DNA of 52,434 nucleotides from NCBI GenBank assembly GCA_945900455.1, contig CAMDJH010000006.1, positions 1 through 52,434 on the forward strand, written 5' to 3'. Below are positions 42,837 to 51,770 of this stretch, in pieces. Source of the stretch: Akkermansia muciniphila. Its GTDB lineage: Bacteria; Verrucomicrobiota; Verrucomicrobiia; Limisphaerales; UBA9464. A program made the position numbers and the translations under genes. Numbering within the stretch: position 1 is the stretch's first letter; every line of letters begins with the position of its first letter. Below the pieces are notes generated by a model. That model made no database searches. It worked only from the letters and a program-made list of their open reading frames with translations, and had not been told where the DNA came from.

Positions 42837-43685
42837 ATGATTGAAACTCATCCGTGTCACCCAGCGTTGCCGTTGGATATTCCTCACTTGCAGCGCGTCG
42901 CTCAGAGGCTGCGGCGCCATATGCTCACAATGGCTGCCGGAAAGGGACAGGGCTACATCGGCCAAGGGCTTGGGGTCGCGGACATCATGGCCGCGCTCTA
43001 CTTTCATGAGATGAAATACGATCCGCAAAACCCTGCCTGGGAGGATCGGGATCGCTTTATCCTTTCGACGGGACATTACTCGATTGCTCTCTGGGCCGCC
43101 TTGGTTGAAATCGGCGTGCTGCCCGAGGACGAACTCACGCAATACGGCGCCGACGGGAGTCGCTTGGAAATGAGCACGCTCGACTCCACACCGGGTGTCG
43201 AAATGACTGGCGGCTCACTTGGCCACGGGCTCGGACAGGGCGTCGGAATGGCGTTGGGCTTGCGCTTGGCCAAGAAAACGAGCCGTGTCTTCGTCGAACT
43301 GTCTGACGGCGAACTCCAGGAAGGCTCGACCTGGGAGGCCGCGATGGCTGCGGCGCATTTCAAACTCGACTCACTCGTCGCCATTATCGATTGCAACGGA
43401 ATCCAGGCGGATGGCCCGATGGTCTTGAACATGGAACCGGTCGCGGAAAAATGGAGAGCCTTCGGTTGGAGGACGACCGAAATTGATGGCAATGACATCA
43501 CTCAGATCGTCGGAGCGCTTCACGCGGCGCGCTCGGCATCGGGCCAGCCAAACGCCATCGTTGCACGAACTGTGCCCGGAAAGGGCGTGCCCTGCATTGA
43601 GCGATGTGAAAAGGCGCATTTCCTCAACTTGACTCACATCGATTGGAATGTCGCCCGGCGTGAACTGGAGGCTCAACATGGATAA
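42837..43685 (+). CDS. Transketolase-like enzyme, N-terminal (TPP-binding) subunit
   Basis: A 282-residue protein equivalent to the pyrophosphate-binding half of transketolase. Motifs: LRRHMLTMAAGKGQGYIGQG, ILSTGHYSIALWAALVEIG, TGGSLGHGLGQGVGMALGL and LSDGELQEGSTWEAAMAAAH then IIDCNGIQADG. The GDG TPP-site motif has Ser in place of the first Gly. Split transketolases of this kind occur in several sugar pathways, including apiose and sulfoquinovose breakdown, as well as in pentose-phosphate variants; I cannot assign this one. The stop overlaps the second subunit start by eight bases, indicating a coupled 1:1 complex. Confidence 0.88.
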   Translation: MIETHPCHPALPLDIPHLQRVAQRLRRHMLTMAAGKGQGYIGQGLGVADIMAALYFHEMKYDPQNPAWEDRDRFILSTGHYSIALWAALVEIGVLPEDELTQYGADGSRLEMSTLDSTPGVEMTGGSLGHGLGQGVGMALGLRLAKKTSRVFVELSDGELQEGSTWEAAMAAAHFKLDSLVAIIDCNGIQADGPMVLNMEPVAEKWRAFGWRTTEIDGNDITQIVGALHAARSASGQPNAIVARTVPGKGVPCIERCEKAHFLNLTHIDWNVARRELEAQHG

Positions 43686-44688
43686 GCGTGGACAAACAAC
43701 TGCGATGGGGGTGTCCGAACTCGTCGAGGGGTATCCCGTGGTCTCGGCACCCTTTGGCCAGGCGCTCGTGACTGCCGGCCAGCGCAACGAGAAAATCCTC
43801 GGGCTGACCGCTGATCTAGGGAAGTACACGGACATCCTGCCATTTGCCGAGGTGTTCCCGGAGCGATTTTTTAACGTGGGTATGGCGGAACAGAACCTGA
43901 TCGGAATCGCCGCGGGTCTGGCGCGGACTGGATTCATTCCATTCTGCACAACCTACTGCGTTTTTGCCACCCGCCGGGCTTACGACTTCATCGCCATCGG
44001 GTGCGCCTTAAGTCGAACCAACGTCAAGATTATCGCGGGCTTGCCCGGCCTGACCACCGGGTACGGCGGCACACATCAGGGAATTGAAGACCTCGCCCTG
44101 ATGCGGGCGATCCCCAACCTGACGGTGATTGATCCGTGCGATGCAACCGAAATTGCCCAAGCCACCGCCGCCATCGCCGAATACGACGGACCGGTCTATA
44201 TGCGCCTGCTGCGCGCTCGCGTGCCGGTGGTGCTCGATCCGGCCACGTATCGTTTCAAGATCGGCAAGGCACGCCTCCTGCGCGACGGAACGGAAGTCGT
44301 GCTGTTGAGCACGGGCCTGATGACGCAACGAACCCTGGAAGCCGCGGTTGAACTCGCCCGCCAGGGCTTGAGCGCGGCCGTGCTGCATGTGAGTACCCTC
44401 AAACCGTTCGACCGCGAAACGGTCCTGTCGGTCCTCGAAAGAGTGCCCTGCGTTGTCGTCGCTGAGAATCACGCCACGACCGGCGGCTTGGCCAGCGCCG
44501 TCGCCGACGCGGCCATTGACGCGGGACTGCCGCTCCGCATGAAGAGGATCGGCATCCCGGATGAGTTCTGCGAGTGCGGTTCGCTTCCTCACCTGGCTCA
44601 ACGTTACAAGATGGACACCCCCAGCATCGTCGCGGCGGTGCACGCCGTGTTGGCAGGAAAGCCCTTTTCGCCCGCGCCTGTCACGTGA
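43678..44688 (+). CDS. Transketolase-like enzyme, C-terminal subunit
   Basis: A 336-residue protein corresponding to the pyrimidine-binding and C-terminal domains of transketolase/DXS. It contains RFFNVGMAEQNLIGIAAGLA with the catalytic Glu in MAEQN, then FCTTYCVFATRRAYDFI, LPGLTTGYGGTHQGIEDLAL (the His-containing substrate loop) and a C-terminal Rossmann-like domain with AVLHVSTLKPFDRETV and VVAENHATTGGLASAV. The ATG at 43678 overlaps the end of the N-terminal subunit. It forms the active enzyme with that subunit. The donor and acceptor sugars are unknown. The next gene starts 6 bases after the stop. Confidence 0.88.
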   Translation: MDKRGQTTAMGVSELVEGYPVVSAPFGQALVTAGQRNEKILGLTADLGKYTDILPFAEVFPERFFNVGMAEQNLIGIAAGLARTGFIPFCTTYCVFATRRAYDFIAIGCALSRTNVKIIAGLPGLTTGYGGTHQGIEDLALMRAIPNLTVIDPCDATEIAQATAAIAEYDGPVYMRLLRARVPVVLDPATYRFKIGKARLLRDGTEVVLLSTGLMTQRTLEAAVELARQGLSAAVLHVSTLKPFDRETVLSVLERVPCVVVAENHATTGGLASAVADAAIDAGLPLRMKRIGIPDEFCECGSLPHLAQRYKMDTPSIVAAVHAVLAGKPFSPAPVT

Positions 44689-44694
44689 GAGTCT

Positions 44695-45882
44695 ATGCGC
44701 ATTTCAAAAATCGAAACGATCCGATTGCCGGATCACCCCAATGCACTTTGGGTCCAGGTCCACACCACCGATGGTCTGATCGGGCTGGGGGAGACCTACT
44801 ACATTCCGGGCGCGGTCGAGGCGGTGATTCATGATTTTGCAGCGCCGTTGCTCTTGGGAAAATCCGTGTATGACCGCGAGCGGCATTGGCAAAATCTGTT
44901 CTGCTCCGCAAATTTTTTCGGCTATGCGGGGGCCGAGATGCGCGCGGTGTCCGCCCTCGACATCGCACTCTGGGACCTCCTCGGGCAGTCGACCGGCCAG
45001 CCCATCTATAATCTCATCGGTGGACAATATCGCGAGTCCATCCCCGTCTATAACACCTGCGTCAACACGCCCAAGTATCACGATCAGGATGGATTCTTGG
45101 AATGCCCCGGTGAGCTCGCCCAATCGCTAGTCGCCGAAGGGTACACGCAGATGAAGGTGTGGCCCTGGGACCGGTTTGCACCGCAAATCATGGCGGCCGC
45201 GTCCACCGGGCCCGCGGGGTGGTCGGCGATGGGGCCCGTCGGGCATATCCTTTCCCCGGCGGACCTCAAGAAAGGCCTCTGGACCGTGCAGGAAATCCGC
45301 AAAGCCGTGGGCGACCGGATCGAGATTGCGATCGAAGGACATTCACGCTGGGATGTGAATTGCGCGATCCGACTCGCCCGAGCCCTCGAACCTTATGACG
45401 TCATTTGGATGGAAGACATTATCCAACCCGACAGCGTTGTAGATCTCCGGCGTTTGGTCGAGGAAACGCGCGTGCCCCAGTGCGTCAGTGAGCGTTTATT
45501 CACGAAGTACGCCTTCCGCGAGGTTCTCGAACGCCAGGCCGCGCACATCGTCATGATCGACTTGATCTGGACGGGAGGACTCACAGAAGCCATCAAAATC
45601 GCCACCCTGGCGGACGCACACCACCTGGCATTCGCGCCTCACGACTGCACGGGGCCGGTCAACGTGTTCGCGGCATTACATCTCTGTGCCGCACAGCCCA
45701 ACGCCATGATTATGGAGGTTGTGCGTGGTTTTTGCGATGGTTACTACCGCGACTTGGTGGATACCGCGGTGCCGATTCGGGAAGGTCAGGCTTGGCTCAC
45801 ATTTGGACCTGGGTTAGGCGTGAAACTGAGGCCGGAAGTGCGGGCACGCCGGGACATCAACCTGAGGGTTTCGAAGGTTTGA
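44695..45882 (+). CDS. Enolase-superfamily (mandelate racemase/MLE) sugar-acid dehydratase
   Basis: A 395-residue enolase-superfamily enzyme, most likely dehydrating an aldonic acid to a 2-keto-3-deoxy acid. The capping domain is followed by a barrel with AEGYTQMKVWPWD (Lys at the end of strand 2), metal ligands in AIEGHSRWD, DVIWMEDIIQPD and VSERLFTKYAF, and the His/Asp of FAPHDCTGPVNVF. The MKVWPWD pattern with an Ala/Gly-rich insert (AAASTGPAGW) is found in an uncharacterised group of the superfamily. It is immediately downstream of the transketolase subunits and two bases upstream of the MBL hydrolase. Confidence 0.86.
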   Translation: MRISKIETIRLPDHPNALWVQVHTTDGLIGLGETYYIPGAVEAVIHDFAAPLLLGKSVYDRERHWQNLFCSANFFGYAGAEMRAVSALDIALWDLLGQSTGQPIYNLIGGQYRESIPVYNTCVNTPKYHDQDGFLECPGELAQSLVAEGYTQMKVWPWDRFAPQIMAAASTGPAGWSAMGPVGHILSPADLKKGLWTVQEIRKAVGDRIEIAIEGHSRWDVNCAIRLARALEPYDVIWMEDIIQPDSVVDLRRLVEETRVPQCVSERLFTKYAFREVLERQAAHIVMIDLIWTGGLTEAIKIATLADAHHLAFAPHDCTGPVNVFAALHLCAAQPNAMIMEVVRGFCDGYYRDLVDTAVPIREGQAWLTFGPGLGVKLRPEVRARRDINLRVSKV

Positions 45883-45884
45883 CC

Positions 45885-46781
45885 ATGCAATTCACGAATC
45901 CTCTCCCGCCCGTGTCGCCGTCGGAAGGGTTACCGGAGCGTATCCGCCAGCGCACCGTGCCACCGGGTCAAGTGGTCGCGTGGTGGCTGGGCGGCGCCGG
46001 CTTTGTCTTCAAGACATCGCAAGGCACTCAGCTTTATGCAGACCCTTACCTGTCCGATGTCGTTAACGACATTTTCGGCCAGCAGCGTGCCTTCCCCCCC
46101 CCGCTCACGGCAGATCAAGCGTGCCCGGACGTGCTGATTTGCACCCATTGGCATGAGGATCATTTGGATCCCGGTTCGATTCCCATCATCGCCCGGAACA
46201 ACCCGACTGCGCTTCTACTGATGCCGCCGAGCGCACTGGCGCGGGCCGTCAGTTGGGGCGTGCCGCGCCGTCAAATCACGACGCTGAAAGCCGGGCAAAC
46301 TCTCGGCATAAAGGACATCACAATCTCGGCCGTCGCCGCTCGCCATAACGCGGGCGTGGAGGGTTGGGAAGTCTCGGATGGCGTCTGCCTCATTCTCGAG
46401 ATTGACGGGATGAAGATCTTTTTCTCGGGGGACACCGAGTATGACACGAGCCTTCGAAATCTCAGGAAGCTCGATTTTGACAGTGCGTTTCTCTCGATCA
46501 ACGGTGTTGGAGGAAACATGAACGCTCACGAAGCCGCGCTCCTGGCGTGGCATTGGGGCGTTGGAACCGTTGTGCCGATGCACCACTATTTGTGGAAAAA
46601 TCCCGCTGCATGCGCTGAAGCGACATTGGACCCACGCCTGCTTGAGAGCACTTATTTGAAGTTAGGCGGTATCGGCCAAGTAATCGCACCGATTGTGGGC
46701 GAAGAGATCGTCCTGGGCCAGATCTCCAGTGGGCGCAGAGGGCACCGCTTCATTTCGAATGCTGGCACCACGCAAAAATGA
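45885..46781 (+). CDS. UlaG-like metallo-beta-lactamase-fold hydrolase
   Basis: A 298-residue MBL-fold protein. It has the metal motif ICTHWHEDHLDPGS (HxHxDH), the late metal residues in ARHNAG, FFSGDTEYDTS and PMHHYLW, and no signal peptide. UlaG of this type opens L-ascorbate-6-phosphate lactone, so a sugar-lactone hydrolase role is plausible, fitting the dehydrogenases around it. The ATG at 45885 lies two bases after the dehydratase stop. Its own stop overlaps the SDR start (ATGA). The extended open frame back to 45732 is a shadow of the dehydratase gene. Confidence 0.85.
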   Translation: MQFTNPLPPVSPSEGLPERIRQRTVPPGQVVAWWLGGAGFVFKTSQGTQLYADPYLSDVVNDIFGQQRAFPPPLTADQACPDVLICTHWHEDHLDPGSIPIIARNNPTALLLMPPSALARAVSWGVPRRQITTLKAGQTLGIKDITISAVAARHNAGVEGWEVSDGVCLILEIDGMKIFFSGDTEYDTSLRNLRKLDFDSAFLSINGVGGNMNAHEAALLAWHWGVGTVVPMHHYLWKNPAACAEATLDPRLLESTYLKLGGIGQVIAPIVGEEIVLGQISSGRRGHRFISNAGTTQK

Positions 46782-47560
46782 AGGGTCTCGAAAATAAACG
46801 GGTTTTCATTTCCGGGGGTTGTGGCGACATCGGTCGCGCCGTCGCCGCACGTTTCCTCGCCGCGGACGCGAAGGTGATCCTGGGAGATCTCCTGAAATCT
46901 GAAGACGGTTGGAACCGAGCGAAATCTCTCCATTCATCGCACGCCCTCTATGTTCCCTGCGATGTCACCTCCGCGGCGTCGATCGAAGCCGCATGTTCCT
47001 TCACCGAACGAGAGTTGAAGGGGATCGATGTCGCAATTTGCTGCGCAGGCATGGTCGCAAATGAGCCGTTTGTCCAAATCACAGAAGAGAATTGGATGCG
47101 CACCCTCGACGTCAATCTGACCGGCAGCCTGCGAGTGGCGCAGGCGGCTGCGCGATTGATGATGAAGAATCCCCGAGATGAGGGTAAACGCCGCGGGGTT
47201 GTGATTTTTACCGGGAGCTGGGTCCAGGCGATGCCTTGGCCGGAAGGAGGCAGCTATTGCGCCAGCAAAGCCGGCCAGGAAATGCTCATGAAGGTAATGG
47301 CGCAGGAATTGGCACCCCATGGGATCACCTGCAACATCGTCGCGCCCGGCATCGTTTATGCCGGGCTGAGTCGTTCGATTTATGACCGCGACGCCCTGTT
47401 TCGTCAGCGCGCCGATCAGACGATCCCCCTCGGGCGGCTTTGCTCGGCCGAAGAAGTTGCCGGCGCTTTCTTGTACCTGGCAAGTCTCGACGGTGCCTAC
47501 GTAACCGGGTCGAGCATTGTGATCGATGGCGGCGCATCGTTGGTCAAACGCAACACCTAA
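46778..47560 (+). CDS. Short-chain dehydrogenase/reductase (second)
   Basis: A 260-residue SDR: VFISGGCGDIGRAVAARFLA is the nucleotide loop (GGCGDIG), followed by GDLL after strand 2, the NAG-type ICCAGMV, catalytic Ser in FTGSWVQAM, Tyr/Lys in GGSYCASKAGQEM, and a C-terminal VTGSSIVIDGGASL. It differs clearly from the first SDR in this locus, so the two probably catalyse different steps. Its start overlaps the MBL stop by four bases. The next gene begins 17 bases later. Confidence 0.88.
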   Translation: MKGLENKRVFISGGCGDIGRAVAARFLAADAKVILGDLLKSEDGWNRAKSLHSSHALYVPCDVTSAASIEAACSFTERELKGIDVAICCAGMVANEPFVQITEENWMRTLDVNLTGSLRVAQAAARLMMKNPRDEGKRRGVVIFTGSWVQAMPWPEGGSYCASKAGQEMLMKVMAQELAPHGITCNIVAPGIVYAGLSRSIYDRDALFRQRADQTIPLGRLCSAEEVAGAFLYLASLDGAYVTGSSIVIDGGASLVKRNT

Positions 47561-47577
47561 CGTTGGAAAACCGGGCA

Positions 47578-48696
47578 ATGAAATTCAATAACTCCAGAAG
47601 CAACCCGAGCACGAATCGACGTGAGTTCGTCAAATTCGCAGGACTGGCCGCCAGTGGCGTGGTCCTGACCGAACTGACGGGATGTTCACGCGAAGCCAAC
47701 CCGACGTCCCAAACCACCCCAGGGATCGGTCCACTCAAGAACAAGCGCGTGGCCATCTCCAGTCCGCACAAGGTTGAAATCCTCAATGAACTATACGAGG
47801 ACATGAAGCGCGAGGCGCGCCGACCGGAAAACCAGCTCGAAGTTGTGGTCGTGGACGGCGCCAATGACGCAGTGAAGCAGCTTGCGGACATCGAAGCATT
47901 CATGGCGCAAAACTACGATGGAATCTTCTTTATCGCCTTGCCATCGGGAGGATTGGAGCGGCTTGTCGCGAATGCCCGCGCGAAGGGTATTTTCATGTTC
48001 AACCACGGTGCATCTCCGATCACCGGGGCGACCCAGAACGTGGTGCTCGACCAACCGTTTACCGGTGCTCAAATTGGGAAGTTCGCCGCTCAGTGGATCA
48101 ACGAGAAATACGGCGGCCGGACGGAGGTCGGCATACTCGGGAACTCGAGCGACCCGTGGCTGGCAATCCGTACACAAGGCATGAAGGATGGTCTCCGCGA
48201 GCACGCGCCGGGGGCGAAGATCGTCGGTGAAGTGCATGGTCACTCAATCGAGTTGGGTGCGGCAGGTGCCGCCAATCTGTTGCAGGCACATCCCGGTATC
48301 CGAGTCCTCCTGGCGCACGCCGACGATCCCGGCTTCGGCTGTTTCACCGCGGCGATGGAAGCGGGCCGGCGTGACCGGAATCAATTTTTGGTCGCGAGTT
48401 GTGACGGCACCCGGCTGGTGATGGATAAAGTGGCCGAGGGCGGCATCTATCAAGCCACCTGGAGTTATCTATTTCCCTTCAGCGCCACGGCGTGGATGCG
48501 AGACATGATCCGATGCCTGCGCGGCCAGAATGTTGCTCCGACCCGCACGCAAGTCGGGCGCTTGGTCACCCAGGCAAACGTTGAGGAGATTCGTACCATG
48601 ACCCGCGATCCCCTCGCCCCCAATGTCCAAAAGTACTACGACGATCCGACGGTGATGCGGTACGGCAATGAACAGCTCAAGACACCCAGGACCTGA
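47578..48696 (+). CDS. Tat-exported lipoprotein, sugar-binding protein of an ABC importer
   Basis: A 372-residue type-1 periplasmic binding protein. The N-terminus NRREFVKFAGLAASGVVLTE ends in ELTGC, combining a twin-arginine motif with a lipobox, so it should be exported folded and lipid-anchored. The rest is RbsB-like: KNKRVAISSPHKVEILNELY, DIEAFMAQNYDGIFFIALPS, GILGNSSDPWLAIRTQGMKD and LLAHADDPGFGCFTAAMEAG. Its ligand is probably the sugar or sugar acid handled by the locus. It is followed directly by an ATPase and a permease. Confidence 0.9.
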   Translation: MKFNNSRSNPSTNRREFVKFAGLAASGVVLTELTGCSREANPTSQTTPGIGPLKNKRVAISSPHKVEILNELYEDMKREARRPENQLEVVVVDGANDAVKQLADIEAFMAQNYDGIFFIALPSGGLERLVANARAKGIFMFNHGASPITGATQNVVLDQPFTGAQIGKFAAQWINEKYGGRTEVGILGNSSDPWLAIRTQGMKDGLREHAPGAKIVGEVHGHSIELGAAGAANLLQAHPGIRVLLAHADDPGFGCFTAAMEAGRRDRNQFLVASCDGTRLVMDKVAEGGIYQATWSYLFPFSATAWMRDMIRCLRGQNVAPTRTQVGRLVTQANVEEIRTMTRDPLAPNVQKYYDDPTVMRYGNEQLKTPRT

Positions 48697-48713
48697 GAGG
48701 GAGGGATTTCCCG

Positions 48714-49517
48714 ATGAAATCGATGGCAACTGACCCAGCCATCTCGATTCCCGCGCCGACTCGCGCCGCCCTCATGCGCTGTGTTGGCATCAGCAAGTTC
48801 TTCGGCGGCGTGCGGGCGCTACATCGCGTGTCGCTCGATCTTTTCCCGGGCGAAATTGTCGCGCTCGTCGGTGACAACGGAGCGGGCAAAAGTACTCTGG
48901 TCAAAATCCTGAGCGGTATTTGCCAGCCCGATGAAGGCGATCTGTGGTTCGGAGAAGAACGGCCCCAACGACTTACCGCTCGTCAGGCCCGCAAGTTCGG
49001 CGTTGAGACCGTCTATCAACATCTCTCGTTGTGCGACAACCTCGGCGCTGCCGCCAACGTCATGCTCGGCCAGGAACCCGTCCGGTGGCAGCTTGGCCCA
49101 CTGCGAATTCTCGACGAGCCGCGCGCCCGGCTCGAGGCAGTGCGACGCATCGGCGAGGTCGGTGTCGTCTTGGAGGATCTCAACACGCCGGTCCGACGGC
49201 TCTCCGGCGGGCAACGCCAGGCCGTCGCCATCGCCCGCGCCATGGTCAACGCCCATCGCCTCGTGATGTTCGACGAACCCACCGCCGCACTGGGCTTAAG
49301 ACAAACGCACGCCACACTCGAACTTATCCGCCGCGTTGCCAGACAAGGAATTGCCGTCGTGCTCATCAGTCACAACCTGGACGATGTCTTCGCGGTGGCG
49401 ATGCGGATCGTTGCGTTGCGGCACGGTCAGGTGTGCCTGAACGCACTCACGGAAAAGACCTCGCGAGCGACGGTCGTGGCGGCAATGACGGGCGTGGCCC
49501 TGGAGGGAAGAGAATAG
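48714..49517 (+). CDS. ABC sugar importer ATP-binding protein
   Basis: A 267-residue ABC ATPase of the ribose/monosaccharide type, but with one nucleotide-binding domain rather than the two fused ones of RbsA. Walker A is GDNGAGKSTLVKIL, Q-loop VETVYQHLSL, signature RRLSGGQRQAVAIARAM, Walker B RLVMFDEPTAAL and switch His in VLISHNLDD. It must therefore work as a homodimer. A good ribosome-binding site (GGGAGGG) precedes the ATG. The permease starts two bases after the stop. Confidence 0.92.
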   Translation: MKSMATDPAISIPAPTRAALMRCVGISKFFGGVRALHRVSLDLFPGEIVALVGDNGAGKSTLVKILSGICQPDEGDLWFGEERPQRLTARQARKFGVETVYQHLSLCDNLGAAANVMLGQEPVRWQLGPLRILDEPRARLEAVRRIGEVGVVLEDLNTPVRRLSGGQRQAVAIARAMVNAHRLVMFDEPTAALGLRQTHATLELIRRVARQGIAVVLISHNLDDVFAVAMRIVALRHGQVCLNALTEKTSRATVVAAMTGVALEGRE

Positions 49518-49519
49518 CT

Positions 49520-50521
49520 ATGGCTAGCAACGTGATCGTGCCGCTCTGGAAACGGTGGCTGAAGGACAACGGCCGCAATCTTGGCCTGGCGCTAGCTCTC
49601 GGCTTTTCCTTGTTGGTGCTCGCCCTCCTCAGTCCGAAGTATATGACCTTCGACAATCTAGTTGTCGTCGCGCTGCAAATGGCATTCATCGGCATTGCAG
49701 CCTTGGGCACGGCGCACCTCGTGATCGGAGGGAACATCGACCTGTCCATCGGCTCGCTGTTTGCCCTGACAGCCGTATGCTCCGCGATGCTGGCAAAGGT
49801 GGCGCCTCCATTTGTCGCAATACTCGGCGCCATTCTGCTCGGGAGTGCCATTGGGCTACTGAATGGTGCGCTGATCTGGCGGGTGAAACTATCACCCATC
49901 ATCATCACGCTGGGCAGCTTGGCGATCCTGCGCGGCGTGGTTTTATTGCTGACCGGAGGTTATTCCGTGCGGGGGGTGCCGACCCATTTTGGCGAGATCG
50001 GCCAATGGCGCCTTTTCGGCCTGCCCCTGCCCGTCTGTACCCTTCTCGGACTGGCGGCGATCGCTCACTTTATTTTGACGCATACGACCCTCGGCCGACA
50101 CCTCTTCGCGATTGGCGGGAATCGGGAAGCGTGCGAAGCGGCCGGTATTCCTGTCCGCCGGCTGGTACTGGGATCGTTCCTGACGAATGGCGGCATTATC
50201 GGACTCTCGGGCGCGCTCGCCGCCAGCCGCTTCGGGTCGGCCAGTCCTTCCTTCGGAATCGCGCTGGAGTTGGATGCCATTACCGCGGTCCTTCTCGGTG
50301 GCGTCGCGTTCACCGGCGGCGAAGGCAACGTGCTCGGTGTGATGCTGGCCGTCGCTTTGTTGGGTGTGATCAATAGTGGAATCGTCTCGCTGGGAATTGA
50401 TCCCAACTACGCCGAAGTCGTGAAGGGCGCGACGCTCATCGCCGCGGTCACGCTAAACCAACTCTCCCACGAGGCGCGCGAACAGCATCGAAAGCGATCC
50501 GCAATGCGGGAATTGCTCTGA
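49520..50521 (+). CDS. ABC sugar importer permease (RbsC-like)
   Basis: A 333-residue permease with about 9 hydrophobic helices, of the RbsC/BPD_transp_2 family. Key motifs: AHLVIGGNIDLSIGSLFALT, SPIIITLGSLAILRGVVLLL, the cytoplasmic ATPase-contact loop AIGGNREACEAAGIPVRRLV, and ITAVLLGGVAFTGGEGNVLG. The ATG at 49520 is supported by the helical N-terminus and by close spacing to the ATPase stop. The same frame is open back to 49031 but only as a shadow of the ATPase gene. It completes a one-of-each ABC importer with the two preceding genes. Confidence 0.92.
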   Translation: MASNVIVPLWKRWLKDNGRNLGLALALGFSLLVLALLSPKYMTFDNLVVVALQMAFIGIAALGTAHLVIGGNIDLSIGSLFALTAVCSAMLAKVAPPFVAILGAILLGSAIGLLNGALIWRVKLSPIIITLGSLAILRGVVLLLTGGYSVRGVPTHFGEIGQWRLFGLPLPVCTLLGLAAIAHFILTHTTLGRHLFAIGGNREACEAAGIPVRRLVLGSFLTNGGIIGLSGALAASRFGSASPSFGIALELDAITAVLLGGVAFTGGEGNVLGVMLAVALLGVINSGIVSLGIDPNYAEVVKGATLIAAVTLNQLSHEAREQHRKRSAMRELL

Positions 50522-50635
50522 GCCGTTCCAGCGCCCCGGGCCGTAGACGTTCGAGCGAACTTCGGTTCGCCTGCGATTTTTTCGCGCCGAGAGCAGAATT
50601 GACGAATGCCCCGCGTGCCGGGAGGCTCTAACCCC

Positions 50636-51721
50636 ATGAAATCCTTCCACCTCGTCGCAGCGCTGCTTTGGACCCTCGCTACGGTGGCTCAGGCCGCCGA
50701 TGGAGCGATCCATCGCTACTTATACCTCGCCACACCCGACGGAGCGCAGGCGGAAAGCGCTTCGGGTAACGGCCTCCTCGTCTTCGACATCGATGACGGG
50801 TTCAAGTTCGTGCGGCGTATCGCGAACAAGGGCGAGAATTTTTCCGCTGGATTGCGCGGCCTGACAGGTTGCCTGGCCACGCATTCCCTCTACTATTCTG
50901 CCACCGCAAGGCGTCTGGGGCGCTTCGACCTCGAGACGGAACAGGTGGTGTGGGAACGCCAATACAGCGGCGGCTGTGATCGTTCCTCGGTGACGTTGGA
51001 TGGCAGCAAGGTCTTCGCACCGACGGGTTGGTGGGAAAGCTCGGACAACGGTGGCTTCGTCGTGATCGACGGCGCCACGGGCGCGGAGTTACGGCGCATT
51101 AAGGTCGGCACGGGGGCGCACAACAGTATCCTGAGCTTAGACGGGAAGCGCCTTTACCTCGGCACAACCACGCGCTTAACAATCTTCGACCCGACCGATG
51201 AGCGCGTCATCAAGTCGATCCCCGATGTCGGCGAATATGGTGTCTTTCCCTATACCATCGACCACCGGCAGCGTTACGCCTTCGTCTGCCTTGGCAAGCA
51301 TGTCGGCTTCGATGTCGTGGACTTGGCGGAGGGGAAAGCCATCCACCGCGTGCTCGCCGGGGACGCACCCATCGCTCATCGCACGCATGGCGCGGCGCTT
51401 ACGCCGGATGAGAGCGAACTTTGGATCAGCGATCAGGACGGCAAGAAGCTATTCATCTTCGATGCCACTCACATGCCACCGACGCCGAAGGGAAGCGTCG
51501 AATTGAGCGTGGGCGGTCACGGGTGGGTGAACTTCAGTCTCGATGGGAAGTTCGCCTGGTGTCACACGCCGGACGTTTTCGACGCGCACACAAAAAAACA
51601 AGTGGCGACCCTGCGCGACGAGAACGGCAAGCGGGTCGGCAGCTCCAAGCTCATCGAAGTCCACATGCAGAACCAGAAGGTTGTGCGCATGAGCAGCGAG
51701 TTCGGGTTAGGGCGGAAGTGA
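50636..51721 (+). CDS. Secreted beta-propeller (YVTN/WD40-like) protein
   Basis: A 361-residue exported protein with a signal peptide (residues 1-22, ending TVAQA) and several blades recognisable from repeats of the kind SGNGLLVFDIDD, GGFVVIDGATGAELRRIKVG, ILSLDGKRLYLGTTTRLTI and HGAALTPDESELWISDQDGK. No catalytic triad or CxxCH is visible. A strong ribosome-binding site (GGAGG, 10 bases before the ATG) supports the start at 50636. It lies 114 bases after the permease gene and may belong to the same locus, as a lactonase-like or ligand-binding propeller. Direct function unknown. Confidence 0.82.
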   Translation: MKSFHLVAALLWTLATVAQAADGAIHRYLYLATPDGAQAESASGNGLLVFDIDDGFKFVRRIANKGENFSAGLRGLTGCLATHSLYYSATARRLGRFDLETEQVVWERQYSGGCDRSSVTLDGSKVFAPTGWWESSDNGGFVVIDGATGAELRRIKVGTGAHNSILSLDGKRLYLGTTTRLTIFDPTDERVIKSIPDVGEYGVFPYTIDHRQRYAFVCLGKHVGFDVVDLAEGKAIHRVLAGDAPIAHRTHGAALTPDESELWISDQDGKKLFIFDATHMPPTPKGSVELSVGGHGWVNFSLDGKFAWCHTPDVFDAHTKKQVATLRDENGKRVGSSKLIEVHMQNQKVVRMSSEFGLGRK

Positions 51722-51770
51722 CAGGAAGCGCGAGATCTGGACGTGCTCACCACCAGGTAAATGAGGGATT

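Noticed and set aside
49031-49519. N-terminal extension of the permease into the ATPase gene
   Set aside because: The extension is R/P/T-rich with no domain, and the ATPase coding region occupies this stretch in another frame.
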